Origin: Microdochium bolleyi | Taxonomy: Eukaryota; Ascomycota; Sordariomycetes; Xylariales; Microdochiaceae | Direction: 5' to 3' | Assembly (NCBI GenBank): GCA_001566295.1 | Contig: KQ964247.1 | Coordinates: forward strand, 434,001-498,000 | DNA length: 64,000 nucleotides | Shown here: in pieces, positions 47,990 through 59,398 of the stretch | Position numbering within the stretch: position 1 is the stretch's first letter | Layout: the number at the start of each line of letters is the position of its first letter | Notes under the pieces: generated by a model | Seen by the model: the letters and a program-made list of their open reading frames with translations, nothing else | The model's database searches: none | Told to the model about the DNA's origin: nothing | Program-made: the position numbers and the translations under genes

Positions 47990-50384
47990 CCAGACAGGCA
48001 GCGATAACGGATCGGGTCCAGCAGGGGGGGCGATTTTGAGTGGGCTGCAGGAGATGATGCGCAAGGCACGTCAGGATGCAGCGTCACAGGATCCAGGAAC
48101 GGCCAGGGTATGGGGAGCTTCGCGGATCGGGGGTACGGCGTCGAGGGTGATGAATTGGTGTTGACCAAGCAATCAATGAGGGCAAGAGGAAGAGGGAATG
48201 CACAGAACAAAAGGCCAGCGGGTGGGACGGGATCGGAGGAAACCTTGAGGCCCGGAGAGTGATACAAGCTTGGAGCATCGATTGTCCCAGAGGCGTGGGC
48301 TGGGCTGGGCGTGCCTAGCGGCGCGGCTGTGAGGGAGCCTGCCCCCCAAGGTGACTCTCGGGGATGCTTAGCTCAATTACTTGGCGCCTTGGTGCGGGCC
48401 AGCCAGTGCGCGTTGCGTCAAGGTGTGTGTCGTCGTCTCGGGGGCGCAGCGTGTGTGCTGTCCCAGAGCCCGCCAAGAGACAGGAGCACGTCACTCTGTT
48501 TCTCCCGTGCCGGCGGCCAATTGGCCCGATAGGGACCGGTCCATCCCGGGTTGGCTCAATGGTGGCAGTAATACAACACGCATTGTGAAGTGGTCGGGCA
48601 ACAATCTCGCAGACTCTAGGCTTGTTGCTGTCGGCCGACCCTGCATTTTGGTCTTGTCACAGGGACGAGTCGAGAGAACCCTTCCGACAAGTCTGGCACG
48701 CTGCGTAGACCCTGATCGTCTGATGCCGCTATGCACACTCACATACAACCTTAAATGCTTATTCAGGTGCACACGGGACGAGCGGCGGGTATCTCCGCTG
48801 TCTCCCTCCTTGCAACAAGTTATTTGTCTGCTAGACTAGCCCAATGATTCCAAAGTCGCGTTGCACAAGTGCGGGCGACACTCGCAGAAGCCAGCTTCTC
48901 CAAGACGACTGACTGCTGGCCATGCACTTTGCCGGATACCTACGAGTAGCTACCCGATCTTATCTTACCGTGAGGCAAGAGTGCCAACTTCCGAACCTCG
49001 AGGGCGGCTTGGAAAAGAACCAACCTCAAGAGCCCCGCCCGGGACAAACTGCCCTGCTGGCTGGGGTCGGGCTTGTTGGTGTCCCGGTTGAGCCTGTGTC
49101 ACTATGAAACACATCTTGGCCAGCCCAGGTGGCCATGACGTAGCCGGCGGGCACAAAGTCGACTCGCTTTCTCTACAGCGCTTTGCTGGTGCCGTTGTCC
49201 CCACATGCCAGGGCTGCCATCAAGGCAGTGCTGCCTCCCACCATGTACATCGCAAGCCATCAACATCATTGTGCCGTAATGCCCGTCACGGCCTCATCTC
49301 CACGTTCGGCAGGTTCTCTCCGGCTTTGTACATCGCCATGGGCGATAACACTGTGCCCTCCAGCAATGCCATCCTCACCAGAAGAAGCCCCGTCTGGTCA
49401 CTACCTAAGGGTATCTAGGTAGGCGTACTTGTACACGACGGCGAAATGATTAGCTAATGGACAGGGAACAACCAGCAGGGCATTTCTCGTCGACAGCGGC
49501 AGGTTGAACTAGTTGGTGCCGGAAGTTGCTCGTCCCCTGGCAAATCCATATATCGTGACTCCTGAGTGCCGAGACGTTGAGACTGTGCTGCCACTGGTAT
49601 GTGAGTGACGGCTCTGGACTCGAATGCACACCAGCCAATTTCGAGATCCAATGCGGCGGTATCGAGGCTCAGGGTGGGCTCCTATCCGCCTGTACTCTTC
49701 CACACGGAGTACGCGATCGTGACGGCCAGGTGCACCCGTGGCGAGTGTGGAATTTGGCTGCTTGGAGCAGTGCGGAGCTACCCCGCCGTCCGTGCGTGGC
49801 ACCGTGTCCCAAGCACGATCTGCCCAGGTGGCCTTGGTGGGAGGGCGTCGCATGGCTTGCAAGACGTTGCGCCCTGCTGACATCACCGCCGAGTTCTCCC
49901 TCCAATCTGGACTGCTCTGGCCTATCCTCAGCCGTCATTCTTTGCGTTGCTTCTGATACTCAGCGGCCCCGGGAACCGATCTTGCTCACTTCAACGCTTC
50001 TCTTCCTACTCACCTCGATCCCAAGAGATCGTCAGTATCTTTCGAGTGGTCGCATTTCTTGTGAGAAGTGCTCGAGCGCTCATTACTGCTCTGCCCCTCT
50101 ATCAACAGCGCCGCTGTGCTGCGCCAATTGCTCGTCTGCATCAAACCTCGAATCTTGCACCGCATCCTAGCACCTCTCCGCCACAGCGACATTTAGAGTT
50201 TCGCCGCAGATCAGTCATCCCACCTCGTCCGCCCTGCTGGCCTCCACTGCTTGCGACCGACTTGATCTTGCCCCTGTCTGCAAGCCGTGCCCAATATCCA
50301 GCAGCCCGATCCGACCTGGCAGTCCTCATCCCGCCGCGGGGAACAACAGGCCTTTACAGCCAGCAGACTGGTCTCAACTCTGGT
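47646..50384. other. Divergent intergenic region between PIN-like gene and MAPKK
   Basis: Holds both promoters and part of the long MAPKK leader, CT-rich from about 49900. It contains the TGAT microsatellite and a palindrome-like CTACCTAAGGGTATCTAGGTAG at 49401-49422 (split: CTACCTAAGG and TATCTAGGTAG). No further gene seen. Confidence 0.5.
47917..47988. repeat. TGAT tetranucleotide microsatellite, 18 perfect copies
   Basis: 72 nt of uninterrupted TGAT (ATCA on the other strand), 270-345 nt upstream of the PIN-like gene start, so within its promoter or 5' leader. Such a long perfect array should be length-variable between strains. Confidence 0.97.
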
Positions 50385-50594
50385 ATGCCTCCTCAGATTC
50401 TTCCTGGCAGCGCTCTTTGCTTTTTGGCCCACGGCGCTCTGCACTCGACTCTGCCACGTCCCGCTTGTGACGACGCTTGCTGGACGGCATGAAGTCTTTT
50501 GTGGCCCGCGCGCTCGATCGCAACGTCCTACACCTCCACAGCCATCGCTCTTCCTCGTGCTGACCATTGCGACCGTGCAGTTATGAACCATTGA
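50385..50594 (+). promoter_or_regulatory. Upstream ORFs in the leader of the Pbs2-type MAPKK
   Basis: Three short ORFs precede the main ATG at 50666. uORF1 is 50385-50492 (35 codons plus stop). uORF2 is 50489-50563 (24 codons plus stop) and its ATG overlaps the uORF1 stop as ATGA. uORF3 is 50583-50594 (ATG-AAC-CAT-TGA). The region is CT-rich, as in a leader. If transcription starts upstream of 50385 and no leader intron removes them, these would lower scanning to the main start. The transcript start is not known. Confidence 0.45.
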
Positions 50595-50665
50595 GCTCTG
50601 CCACCAGAACTTGTGCCATCGACCCGAACGACAAACCCGTCTTCTCCGACTCCGCGGTAACCAAA

Positions 50666-52623
50666 ATGGCTGCTCCTGCCACTCCTTCGCAATGGACGCC
50701 GGACGAGATCGAGGACCCGCCCACTCCCGGCTCCTTCACCGATTCTGAGGCCTCAACTCCCCAGGAACAGCATATCGAGCCCTTCTCTGCAGATCCCAAC
50801 GGGATCCCCAAGAGGGTACCATCACTCCGCTCTGTCTCCGACCCGCAGGCCAATGCCGCTCAAATGTCGGCGTCGTCAACACATATGGGTCTTCTGAACA
50901 ACGCCCGGCGGCCGATGCCTCCTCCAACCATGTCAGCAGGCCAACTCCCTGCTGGGCTGAATGCGAAAATGAAGGCTTTCCACCTTTCACGGCAAGGCAG
51001 CTCGGGCCTGAGCTCTCGGTCATCAGAGTCGCCAACCACGCCTGTTGGTAATACCGGCTTCGCAGCCGGAGGCGCTCTTCGAGGCGGCATCCCAACTGGC
51101 TTCAAGCCTCCTCAAAGGCCAACCCCATCTTTCCCTGCGCAGTCAGAACCCACCATTCCCACCAATCGTCTCAACAAGAAGTTCAAGTTCAAGCTCTCTG
51201 ATATCCAAGGAGGCCCACCCGGTGGCGCAGATCCTGCCGCACCGGCGCCCGAGACGAAGAAGCCAGTAAACCAGATGCAGCAGTTCGAAGAGTACATCGA
51301 CTCGGAACGAGGCTACTTGACCTTCAAGAACAAGGCTGTCATCACAAACAAGGGTGTCAATTTCGAAGACGGCACCGTCTTCCGCATATCACTGGACGAG
51401 GTCGAGAAATTGGACGAGCTGGGCAAAGGCAATTACGGCACCGTCTACAAGGTCCGACACTCGAAACCGCGCGTGCCCCGCTTCGGCCCTGGCCTTGCTG
51501 GCGTCTCAAAGTTCGGCAACATGTCAACAGGGTCCTTAGCAGAAAACAGTGCTGGAACTGAAGAGGAGGCGAGTGCAGGCATGGTGATGGCCATGAAGGA
51601 AATCCGGCTCGAACTTGACGAGGCGAAGTTGGGCACGATTTTGAAAGAGCTGGTCATCCTACACGAATGCGCCTCGCCCTACATTATCGATTTCTATGGC
51701 GCCTTTTTCCAGGAGAGCGCTGTCTACATGTGCCTGGAGTACATGGACGGTGGCTCGATTGACAAGCTGTATTCTGGCGGCATACCGGAGAACGTGCTCA
51801 AGAAGATCACGTACTGCACCGTCATGGGCTTGAGAGAGCTCAAGGACAAGCACAACATCATCCACCGAGACGTCAAGCCGACAAACATCCTAGCCAACTC
51901 CCGAGGCCAGGTCAAAATCTGCGACTTCGGAGTCAGTGGTAACCTGGTCGCAAGTATTGCGAAGACAAATATCGGCTGCCAAAGCTACATGGCTCCAGAA
52001 CGCATCTCTGGTGGCAGTTTTATGACACAGGGCGCCTCCGACGGCACATACAGCGTGCAGAGCGACATCTGGAGTTTGGGCTTGACAATCATCGAGTGCG
52101 CCATGGGCAAATACCCTTACCCCCCGGAGGTCTCCTCTACCATCTTCAGCCAACTGAGCGTAAGTGCATCCTCATATCTACTTGTCCTCCGGTCTCAGCT
52201 AACAATTTTTGACAGGCCATCGTCGATGGAGACCCGCCGGATTTGCCTGAGGGAGGCTACTCCGAGACCGCCCGCACCTTTGTCAACGGCTGTCTCAACA
52301 AGGTGCCTAAGCTTCGGCCGACGTACCAGGCATTGCTTGCCTCTGAATGGCTTCAAGCCTTCGCCAAGCCTGAGACCATCACGGAGGAGGAAGAGGAAGA
52401 GGAGGAGAACAACGTTAGTGCGCAAGCACTTGAGCATGCTGCCAACAATCTCCACTTTACCCAGTCGACGACCGAAGACCCGGACGTGGCGGCTTGGGTT
52501 AAGAGTGTGTTGGAGAAGAAGTCAGCCGGACAATACGGCGAGCCGGGAGCTAAGCCCCCGCTCCACGCAGCGCCACTGGACTCGGTAAGTCCGCTGGCGA
52601 GTCCGCACACTGAGAGGGTATAA
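50666..52623 (+). CDS. PBS2: HOG-pathway MAP kinase kinase (Pbs2/PbsB/OS-5 type)
   Basis: Dual-specificity kinase that activates the Hog1-type MAPK in osmotic, oxidative and fungicide stress. Exons 50666-52159 and 52216-52623 (56-nt intron, phase 0) give 633 aa. An N-terminal region of about 245 residues, Pro/Ser-rich, carries the docking and regulatory part. Kinase features: the Gly-loop G253-K-G-N-Y-G258, an insert of about 40 residues typical of fungal Pbs2 proteins, then the catalytic K311 (VMAMKEIRLE), H400-R-D402 in HRDVKPTNIL, D420-F-G and the activation loop with S430 and T434 (SIAKTNIGCQSYMAPERI), the usual S-x-A-K-T phosphosites of MAPKKs. The C-tail is acidic (EEEEEEENN). The start has a good context (aaaATGG) and follows a long leader with upstream ORFs. 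A GTAAGT at 52586 could start a second intron that shortens the C-terminus. Confidence 0.96.
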
Positions 52624-53740
52624 CGTTGGCAGGTAGTTTGAAGTTGTCGAGTGAGGCGTGCAGGCAATCACGGCCGTGGAAATTGGGAATGGTGGCATCA
52701 TACTCCTGCAACAAGCAACATAGAGGGCAGGAGTCTTTGTTTTCTGGGCAAAATCTATAGCGTTATACAAAGAGGCTTCTGGAAGGCCGTACTCATGGCA
52801 AAGCCATCACAGAGTGTTGTATCCCGAGACATATCGTGATCGTCACTACATTCGTGTGGGTGTTCTGTGTCTCGCCCTGGACCGTCGACTGTATGTATGC
52901 CTGCTCGTGGAGCCATTGTGCCCCAGACTTGATTGTCCTACAGACTCTTCCCTCGCGATGCGTTCTGATCTCTTTGGAGGCGAATCTGGGGCCGTTCGAT
53001 TCGGACCTGGCTTGGTTGGACATGAAGGTCTGCGCCGGGTTCTCGTGGACCGAGGGGCAATCGAGAAGAGGTCTGGAGGTCGAGTCCGGCACAGCGCGGG
53101 CTATGGGTGGGGCTTGAATAAGCCTGGCAAGGAAGACATGCGTGTACGTGTGCATGTGGGGGTATACGTGGAACTACTGCCATATGATGTAAAATTGCTG
53201 GGAATAGGAAGAAAATACAGTGGTGAAGGGTGAAGTTTGTCCAGCAATTACTTTGAAGGTCACTTGAAGATTAGTGCAGAGTACCGGGAAGTAATTTTCC
53301 TGTCGTGTGTATATTTGGTATGTATAAGTGCAGCAGCAGCAACAGGGTAAAACTACGAGGACGACGACAAGATCAATAACACACTACTACTACTACAACA
53401 CATCTCTCATACGTCAAGACAGGGTAGCTTAGATTTTTCAAGTGCTTAGCACTGTGCGTGGGACAACCTCTGCCATCGTCTCGCATCGTCTCCCCCATTA
53501 TAGTTTCGTTAAAAGAGTAATTCAGACATTAGATGATTTCGTTATGTTTTGGGTATCTTTGGTTGTTGTGTATGTGTGTTGTGCACACACTACAAGGCCA
53601 CTGCAGTGACCTGCCATGGACCACCTACGTGTCTTTACTGGTACGCAGGCGCGCAAGAACAACGGCGGTGGCAAGGCACGAGGCACATCTCGCCAGGTCG
53701 CCGCGGATCCCCCGCCTTGGACTCCCTCTCAGCCACCGGT
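52624..53740. other. 3' flanks of the convergent MAPKK and SUR7 genes
   Basis: No gene seen. Contains a short CTA/ACT trinucleotide run near 53381-53395. Confidence 0.5.
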
Positions 53741-54490
53741 TTAGGCGTAGTCTTCCTTGACACGACGGCTGCCGATGGAGCTGCGGGAGCTGCGGACGCT
53801 CTTCCGGCGGCGGCCGAAGCGGGAGGAGGAGCCGGCGGCGCCGGCGGTCTTGTCGCCGCGGACGCCGAGGCAGAAGATGATGGTGGCGAGGAAGACGGCC
53901 GCGAAGCTGCCCCAGGTGAAGCCGAAGGCGTACTGGCCGATGGAGGAGGGGTAGCCGTTGGCGTTGAGGGCGTCGCGCATCTTGACAAAGGTGACGGTCA
54001 TGAGGGCGGCGGCGACGGTGTAGAAGAAGAGGCTGACGGCGGCGAGGAGGGAGGAGAGGGCGGCGCCAAGGCGGCCGAGGCAGGCGAGGAAGCCGGTGAG
54101 CAGGGCGAAGACGGCAAAGGCGAAGGCGATGAGGTATGTGACCCAGCCGAAGCGCCACATGTAGTAGTAGTACATGGAGGTGGTGCCGTTGCCGAAGTCG
54201 CCGATGAGCTCGGGGGGCACGTTGAGGGCGCCCGAGACCCAGGCCCAGCCGACCGAGGGGGCGGGCCAGGCGCCGCTGCACTCGAGGTTGCCGGGGGCGC
54301 AGATGTAGAAGTAGGCCCACTGGGTGATGTCGCGGGCGCCCTGGATGCCCTGGGTAGTTGACTGGAGGAAGTAGGTGTTGTTGAAGGGCGTGGTGTTTGT
54401 GACGCCGGCGAGGAAGACGAAGAGGGTCATGACGACGGCGCCTGCGAGGAGCAGCATGGCGACAATCGCCCGGATGCCGTTGCCCGCCAT
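53741..54490 (-). CDS. SUR7/PalI family four-TM cortical membrane protein
   Basis: Claudin-like plasma-membrane protein of the SUR7/PalI family; members sit in eisosomes or act in cell-wall integrity and ambient-pH sensing. 249 aa, no intron, start at the first ATG. Four hydrophobic segments at about 8-30, 115-138, 142-168 and 188-210. The large external loop between the first two has the family cysteine pair C64...C71 (YICAPGNLECSGAW) and sequons near residues 32, 37 and 101. The cytoplasmic C-tail (211-249) is Arg/Ser-rich (SRFGRRRKSVRSSRSSIGSR), a likely phosphorylated and lipid-binding tail. Length and layout fit the Sur7/Fmp45/Pun1 group better than PalI, whose tail is much longer. It is convergent with the MAPKK; a functional link is not implied. 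Confidence 0.88.
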   Translation of the reverse strand: MAGNGIRAIVAMLLLAGAVVMTLFVFLAGVTNTTPFNNTYFLQSTTQGIQGARDITQWAYFYICAPGNLECSGAWPAPSVGWAWVSGALNVPPELIGDFGNGTTSMYYYYMWRFGWVTYLIAFAFAVFALLTGFLACLGRLGAALSSLLAAVSLFFYTVAAALMTVTFVKMRDALNANGYPSSIGQYAFGFTWGSFAAVFLATIIFCLGVRGDKTAGAAGSSSRFGRRRKSVRSSRSSIGSRRVKEDYA

Positions 54491-57301
54491 GGTGATGGAT
54501 GTTGCCGGTGGTGGTGGTGCCGGTGGTTGTTGTTGTTGCTATTGGTGTCTGCCCAAGGCAGGAGAGAAGAGGCTGCCGTCGGAATTAGGTATTAAGTGAG
54601 GTAGGTATATCGAGAGGGAAGGACGAGAGAGGCAGCAGCGGAGAGAAGCAGTTAAGAGCAGGGGTAGCAGTGGTTAAAGGGCGGAGCTACAGTGGGAGAT
54701 GAGCGCCCCGATGGAGATGGGATGACGAGGGACGCCCGAGCTGGAGCAGCTAGGCTCTGAGCTAGCCGAAGCTCTGGGCCGCTTCGATGATGCAGTCGAG
54801 GCGTGCAGAGAGAGCCCGGAAGAAGTGTCGTCATTGGCAGCGGAGGGGGGGCCCCAACAGTCGACTGACCAGACCCGACCCGGTGCGGCCGGACCTTGGC
54901 TTTGGGTTTTTTGTTTTTGTTTTTGCCTTGGGGCCGGTCCCCACTGCGCTAATCGGGCGCTGGCAGAGGGATCCCCGCAACAGGCCGAACTCGTGCAGCT
55001 GCCGACCAGGCCGAGACATGAGCCACTGCGCAGAATTGCTCCGCGACGGCAGCCTCGACAAGTTCGAGTGGTCGTTCATTCACCCACCAGGTGCCCTCCT
55101 GCGATCATGCTGACGCGGGCACAGCAGTATCTGCGTGGTTGAATCCCCCCCCCCCCCACCCCCCGGTCCGTCTGGAGCTGCAGGTTGTGCGGCAGGGATC
55201 TTCATTAGTCGCGGCAGCAAGCCAAGCCCACAGCTCCGAGCACTTGACGTCATTGCGCGCGCGCCGTACCCAAGGGTTATTTACCTTCCAGCACGCCCAG
55301 ATCGGCAAGTGATCAGGACGCACTATTGCCCCTTAGCTTCACGCACTTGCCATGGCAGATCTGAGCTAGTCTGCGGGTGCTCGTCGATGCCCTCACTCGA
55401 GCCCGGGGCGGCCTTCACCATCGTCATTCCACTCCGTACGCCGCAAGGCATGGCATCCGCAGGGCTGGTGCCATGACTGATGGGCGCACCAGGCACGCCG
55501 TCGTGCCTTGGTCATGAGTCTTCGAGCTCTGGTGGCTAACACCGCGCGACAATCGAAGAGTACGGTCAATCGGGAGCTTCGTGGCTCATCGGCGCGCCAT
55601 GCAGTTCGGGGTTTCCTTGTCCCAGGACACGATGTGTTGGCAGCCCGGAGCGGTTCCGCGGAGCGATTCGCGCACAAGGTGAAGTCCCGTTGTTGGTGGT
55701 GATAAGACTGGGTAAGGGTAGCACAGCAGGAGTAGCCCTGTACTATGAAATGCAAGATCGGGACCTACAAGGGTCTGCAACGATTTAGGTGGCGCCGAGT
55801 GAATGTACGATGTGCACGCGGTTCGTCACATCTCTGTCCGCGTGCGGATGGATGTACGGTTCACTGGCTGTCAATTCCAGCCCTCGTGCGCACATCCCAT
55901 GCAGCAGCTCGACTTCGTGCAGCACGGCACAACGAGGTCAAGTAAAAGGGCTTTTTATTACAAACTGGATGGGATGCATAGAACCTAATGCGTCCAGCAG
56001 CTCTTGGGTTCTTCACTCCAAAGACTCGAGCTGCTCGGCTCTGGTTGTTCTCTCTAACCTTGACTCGCATCCACATGGTGGCACAGATGGAACGGCATCA
56101 ACAGCAACGACAAAGCCAAGGGAGCTAGCTGTATTGCAGGCTTTGATGAGGTGGGCCGCGAGATGAATTCTCCAAGATTCAACATGCTGAAAGATATGTA
56201 TGTGTATGCACTTGGTTTTGTCTCTCTATAAGCTAGACTTGACAGTTTAGGTCTCCACGGGGTTGCCCTCGAGAACCAGCGGGCGTTCAACAAGCCGTCT
56301 GCTTTAGGTACCTTCAAGTGTTCTCGCCATCCCAGGCCAGAGTTCCACATAAGACGATACGGTGGCAGGCGATAAAAGTGCTCATCCATTTCAGTCTGGT
56401 ACTCGACCAGCATATCTCTCGTCAAGCACGAAACCAGGGCAGCAGATGCGATGTTTTACATGGGCTTCCATCGTCTACGAGCCGCATGAACATAAACAAG
56501 TACTTCTGAAAGTGCATCGCCCAGTACATGTGAACGGGATTCTGCAATGTCTGGCTTCTACTTGCAGCAATGCCGTCGCCATACTCTCGGAGTCCATCGT
56601 ACCTTTCGACAGGGCTTACTATACTGGATGTCAACCTGTGGCAATGTGTGCTTTTGGTTGGCAAGACCTGGAAATCTCGTATGCCATGATAAACTGCTGG
56701 TCAACTATAGGCACACCTTTGCTGTCCGTGACATAACCACGGCAACCAGACACCTCAGGCCACCCTCTATGCCCACCACAATGGACCCCTGGCAAGCACA
56801 AGACACGAGGAGAATCGTTATTGCGAATCTGTTCTCGAGCTGTCCCTCCAGGCTTGGGTGGCTGCAGTCTGCTGCTGCTGCCCTTCAGTGAACCACAAGA
56901 AGAAACCACCAAACCGCTGCCTCGAGGTAGGATCTCGGATGGGAGAGTGTTGGTGTGTGTGAATCACATGGCCAGGCATCAAACCCTCGCAACAATCACT
57001 ATCCGCACTTCCAGGCTCTAGCAAACATCAGTCGGCCGCCTTTGTTTCGCAGCGGCCACACATGAAGCAAGGCAACTTGTCGTGCACGTAGGAAAGTGTA
57101 GGCGCGCACTCATCTCAGTGTCGCTGCCGAGTTTCGCCGACCGAGCTGGACACCATCATCAAAGAAGCACAACTCTGCCAACGACTTGCTCACGACTTCA
57201 CAAGGACATCCTCCTAGACATGAAGATTTGCAAGAGGACTTGCAAGGAAACCTACAGGCTCACGACGAGGCCGAATCATCAGCACAGAAAAGCTCACAGC
57301 C
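54491..57301. other. Divergent intergenic region (2.8 kb)
   Basis: Promoters of the SUR7 gene (-) and the unknown 363-aa gene (+). A C-run lies at 55145-55164. Motifs TTAGGTATTAAG...GGTAGGTA (54584-54607) and TTTAGGTACCTT (56303-56314) were noted. No gene seen. Confidence 0.5.
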
Positions 57302-58473
57302 ATGTCTTCTTGCTCGCCCTCGCCAGACCAGACGCCCAAACGGAGGCCGATGCCAATGGTGGTACCAAGCAGTGACTCACCGCTCTCATCGTCGAAGTCG
57401 CCGAGCAAGGCCTTCCCATCGCTGTCGCCATCAACTGCTTGCAGATCGCTATCTTCGACACACCTAGAGACACCCTCTTCACCTCCATGGACCCCCCAGC
57501 CAAGGCACTACACGCCCTTCGCACCAGGCAAGGCCTCCCACGCCAGCAACGATAGCAGCACCAACCCAATCTACCCATCACCACAGCACCATCACTTCTT
57601 CTTCGACTTGGACAGCCCAAACCTGCCGCTCCACGCCGCCGCCTGGCCCGCGACCGAGATGAGCAGCAGCGAAGGGCTGGTCTGTCGGTTCCGCGCGATC
57701 CACACGCCGCCGCACCTCGCCGTGCCCCTGAACTTCGCCGCGCTCGGGGACGTCATCGAGGACACGCCCGAGCACTTGCATATCAACGTGCGGTTCGAGC
57801 ACCTGCACATGGTGCATACAATCAAGCAGGCTTGGGTGAATCGGCACACGAAGCCGGACGCCGACTGCGTGCTGTGTCTCGGGGCGCCGGTGCTGGATGA
57901 GAGGAGTGAGCGCCCGATTCACCTGCGAAAATGGGAGGGATGTGACCTGATCCACGCTTTGCTGCCGAGAGAAGCGAAAGCTGACGCCGTAGGTGCCGGA
58001 GAAGAGAACAATGATGCCGCCAGTGCAGAGTCCGTCACGTCTACTACGACTGCAGCAGCCATCGAAGATGAGCAACGATCCCAGGAGAAGGATATGGCAT
58101 TGCCCACAAAGACGGCCACTAAGAGGCCATCGCTGACGAGCATTTGCAGACCGTCAATGGTTCATGCCGAGGTGAGCAACTTCAAGAGACCCATCCACCC
58201 AGGATTTCCAAAATCAGCTTGCAACCAGATTCTAACCGCAAACACTCACAGACACAAACCGATGATGACCTGCAGTGCAATAGCACGCACCATCGGAGCC
58301 GGACTGCCACTCCAGCAGACGACCGAGCACACCAGACTCCAGTAACGAGCACATCGGTATCAGAGGGAACAGAAGCCTGGCCGCTGCCTCCCGGAACGGC
58401 AAGCTTCCCGAAGCCGATTGTCCTCGAGCCGAGGAGGGTGCAGACCTGGGCGGACATATTGCGTAAACGTTGA
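57302..58473 (+). CDS. Uncharacterised fungal protein, 363 aa
   Basis: Not recognised. Two exons, 57302-58171 and 58252-58473, with an 80-nt GT-AG intron in phase 0 (donor GTGAGC, acceptor CACAG, CTAAC branch-like site about 20 nt before the acceptor). The N-terminal 110 residues are Ser/Pro-rich and probably disordered (SSDSPLSSSKSPSKAF). A compact-looking centre follows (about 120-215): SEGLVCRFRAIHTPPHLAVP, HLHINVRFEHLHMVH, TKPDADCVLCLGAPVLDE and HLRKWEGCDLIHALL. It contains a C-x2-C pair but no complete zinc motif. The rest is Ala/Thr/Glu-rich, and the C-terminus ends with PKPIVLEPRRVQTWADILRK, a basic segment. The start is the first ATG of the frame. It lies tandem with the QPRT gene, 925 nt apart. 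Confidence 0.72.
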
Positions 58474-59398
58474 TGCAGGAGGCAGGCTAGACGGCCAAAG
58501 CCAAGGTCAATGATCGGGACATGTTGTTTCAACGGACGATTCGGGAGGTGCAATAAAGACTACTTCTGGTTGCGTAGTGGAAATGAGTAATGAAGACGAT
58601 GAAGTTGCCTGGGCACGGCGAGAGTGCGGGTGTGAGCAGCGGTGATGGAGACAAGGCAAGAAATGGCAGTCTTTGATATTGGTACCACTCCTGCAGATAT
58701 TGGCGGTCGTACCTGCCAGACCCTCGGTGCAAAGACTTAGAGACGGGTACCAACGCATAGAATTCCCATGCATGGTCCTTCGACTCGGAGAAGAAGCAAA
58801 CTCGAGCTGTTTGAGATGCCACCCTTCCATCGCGCCAGTACAGCCAGCAGTGCCCAAGAGCAGGAAGTATGACGAGCAAGAAGAAGAAGATATGTCATAC
58901 CATTGCCCAAACATGGACCAAAACCCTAAGTAGCACCGAAGTCTAGAGCCACCTCCTCGCAGTAGTGGTGGGCCGTTTCGAGCCACCCGCTCCTGCCTGC
59001 ATTCCGGCGTACCCCGCGCAGAGCAGCAACACCCCGCTGCTGCGGCTTCGGCCCCGGATCGCCCACAGCAGCAGCAGGGTGCAGCTTCCGACTTGAGCCG
59101 GCACTTTGTTGCACATGCCGAGCAGCAAAAGTTCTGCTTCGACTTGTCTCGCGCTGCCGTCTTCTCGGTTCCATCTTCTCATTCAACTCGTATTGTCCTC
59201 TACAAAACCTGCCAGCCATCACAATCATACGATAACAAGGGCCCCCTCCTTCTTCAGCAGGCACCGTCCGTCTTCGGCCGACGCAAACCGACGACTCTCC
59301 CGCTCCCCGTCGCTTCCGAGCTTCCGTACTGCGACAGGAATCGCAACCTGCGACATCACACATCACACGACCTAGCACAAGACCAAGCAATACAAAAC
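58474..59398. other. Promoter and leader of the QPRT gene
   Basis: The QPRT frame is open upstream to about 59093 but has no ATG before 59399 and no protein-like content. No separate gene seen. Confidence 0.5.

Noticed and set aside
53549..54361. 270-codon Gly/Glu-rich plus-strand frame
   Set aside because: Antisense of the SUR7/PalI gene.
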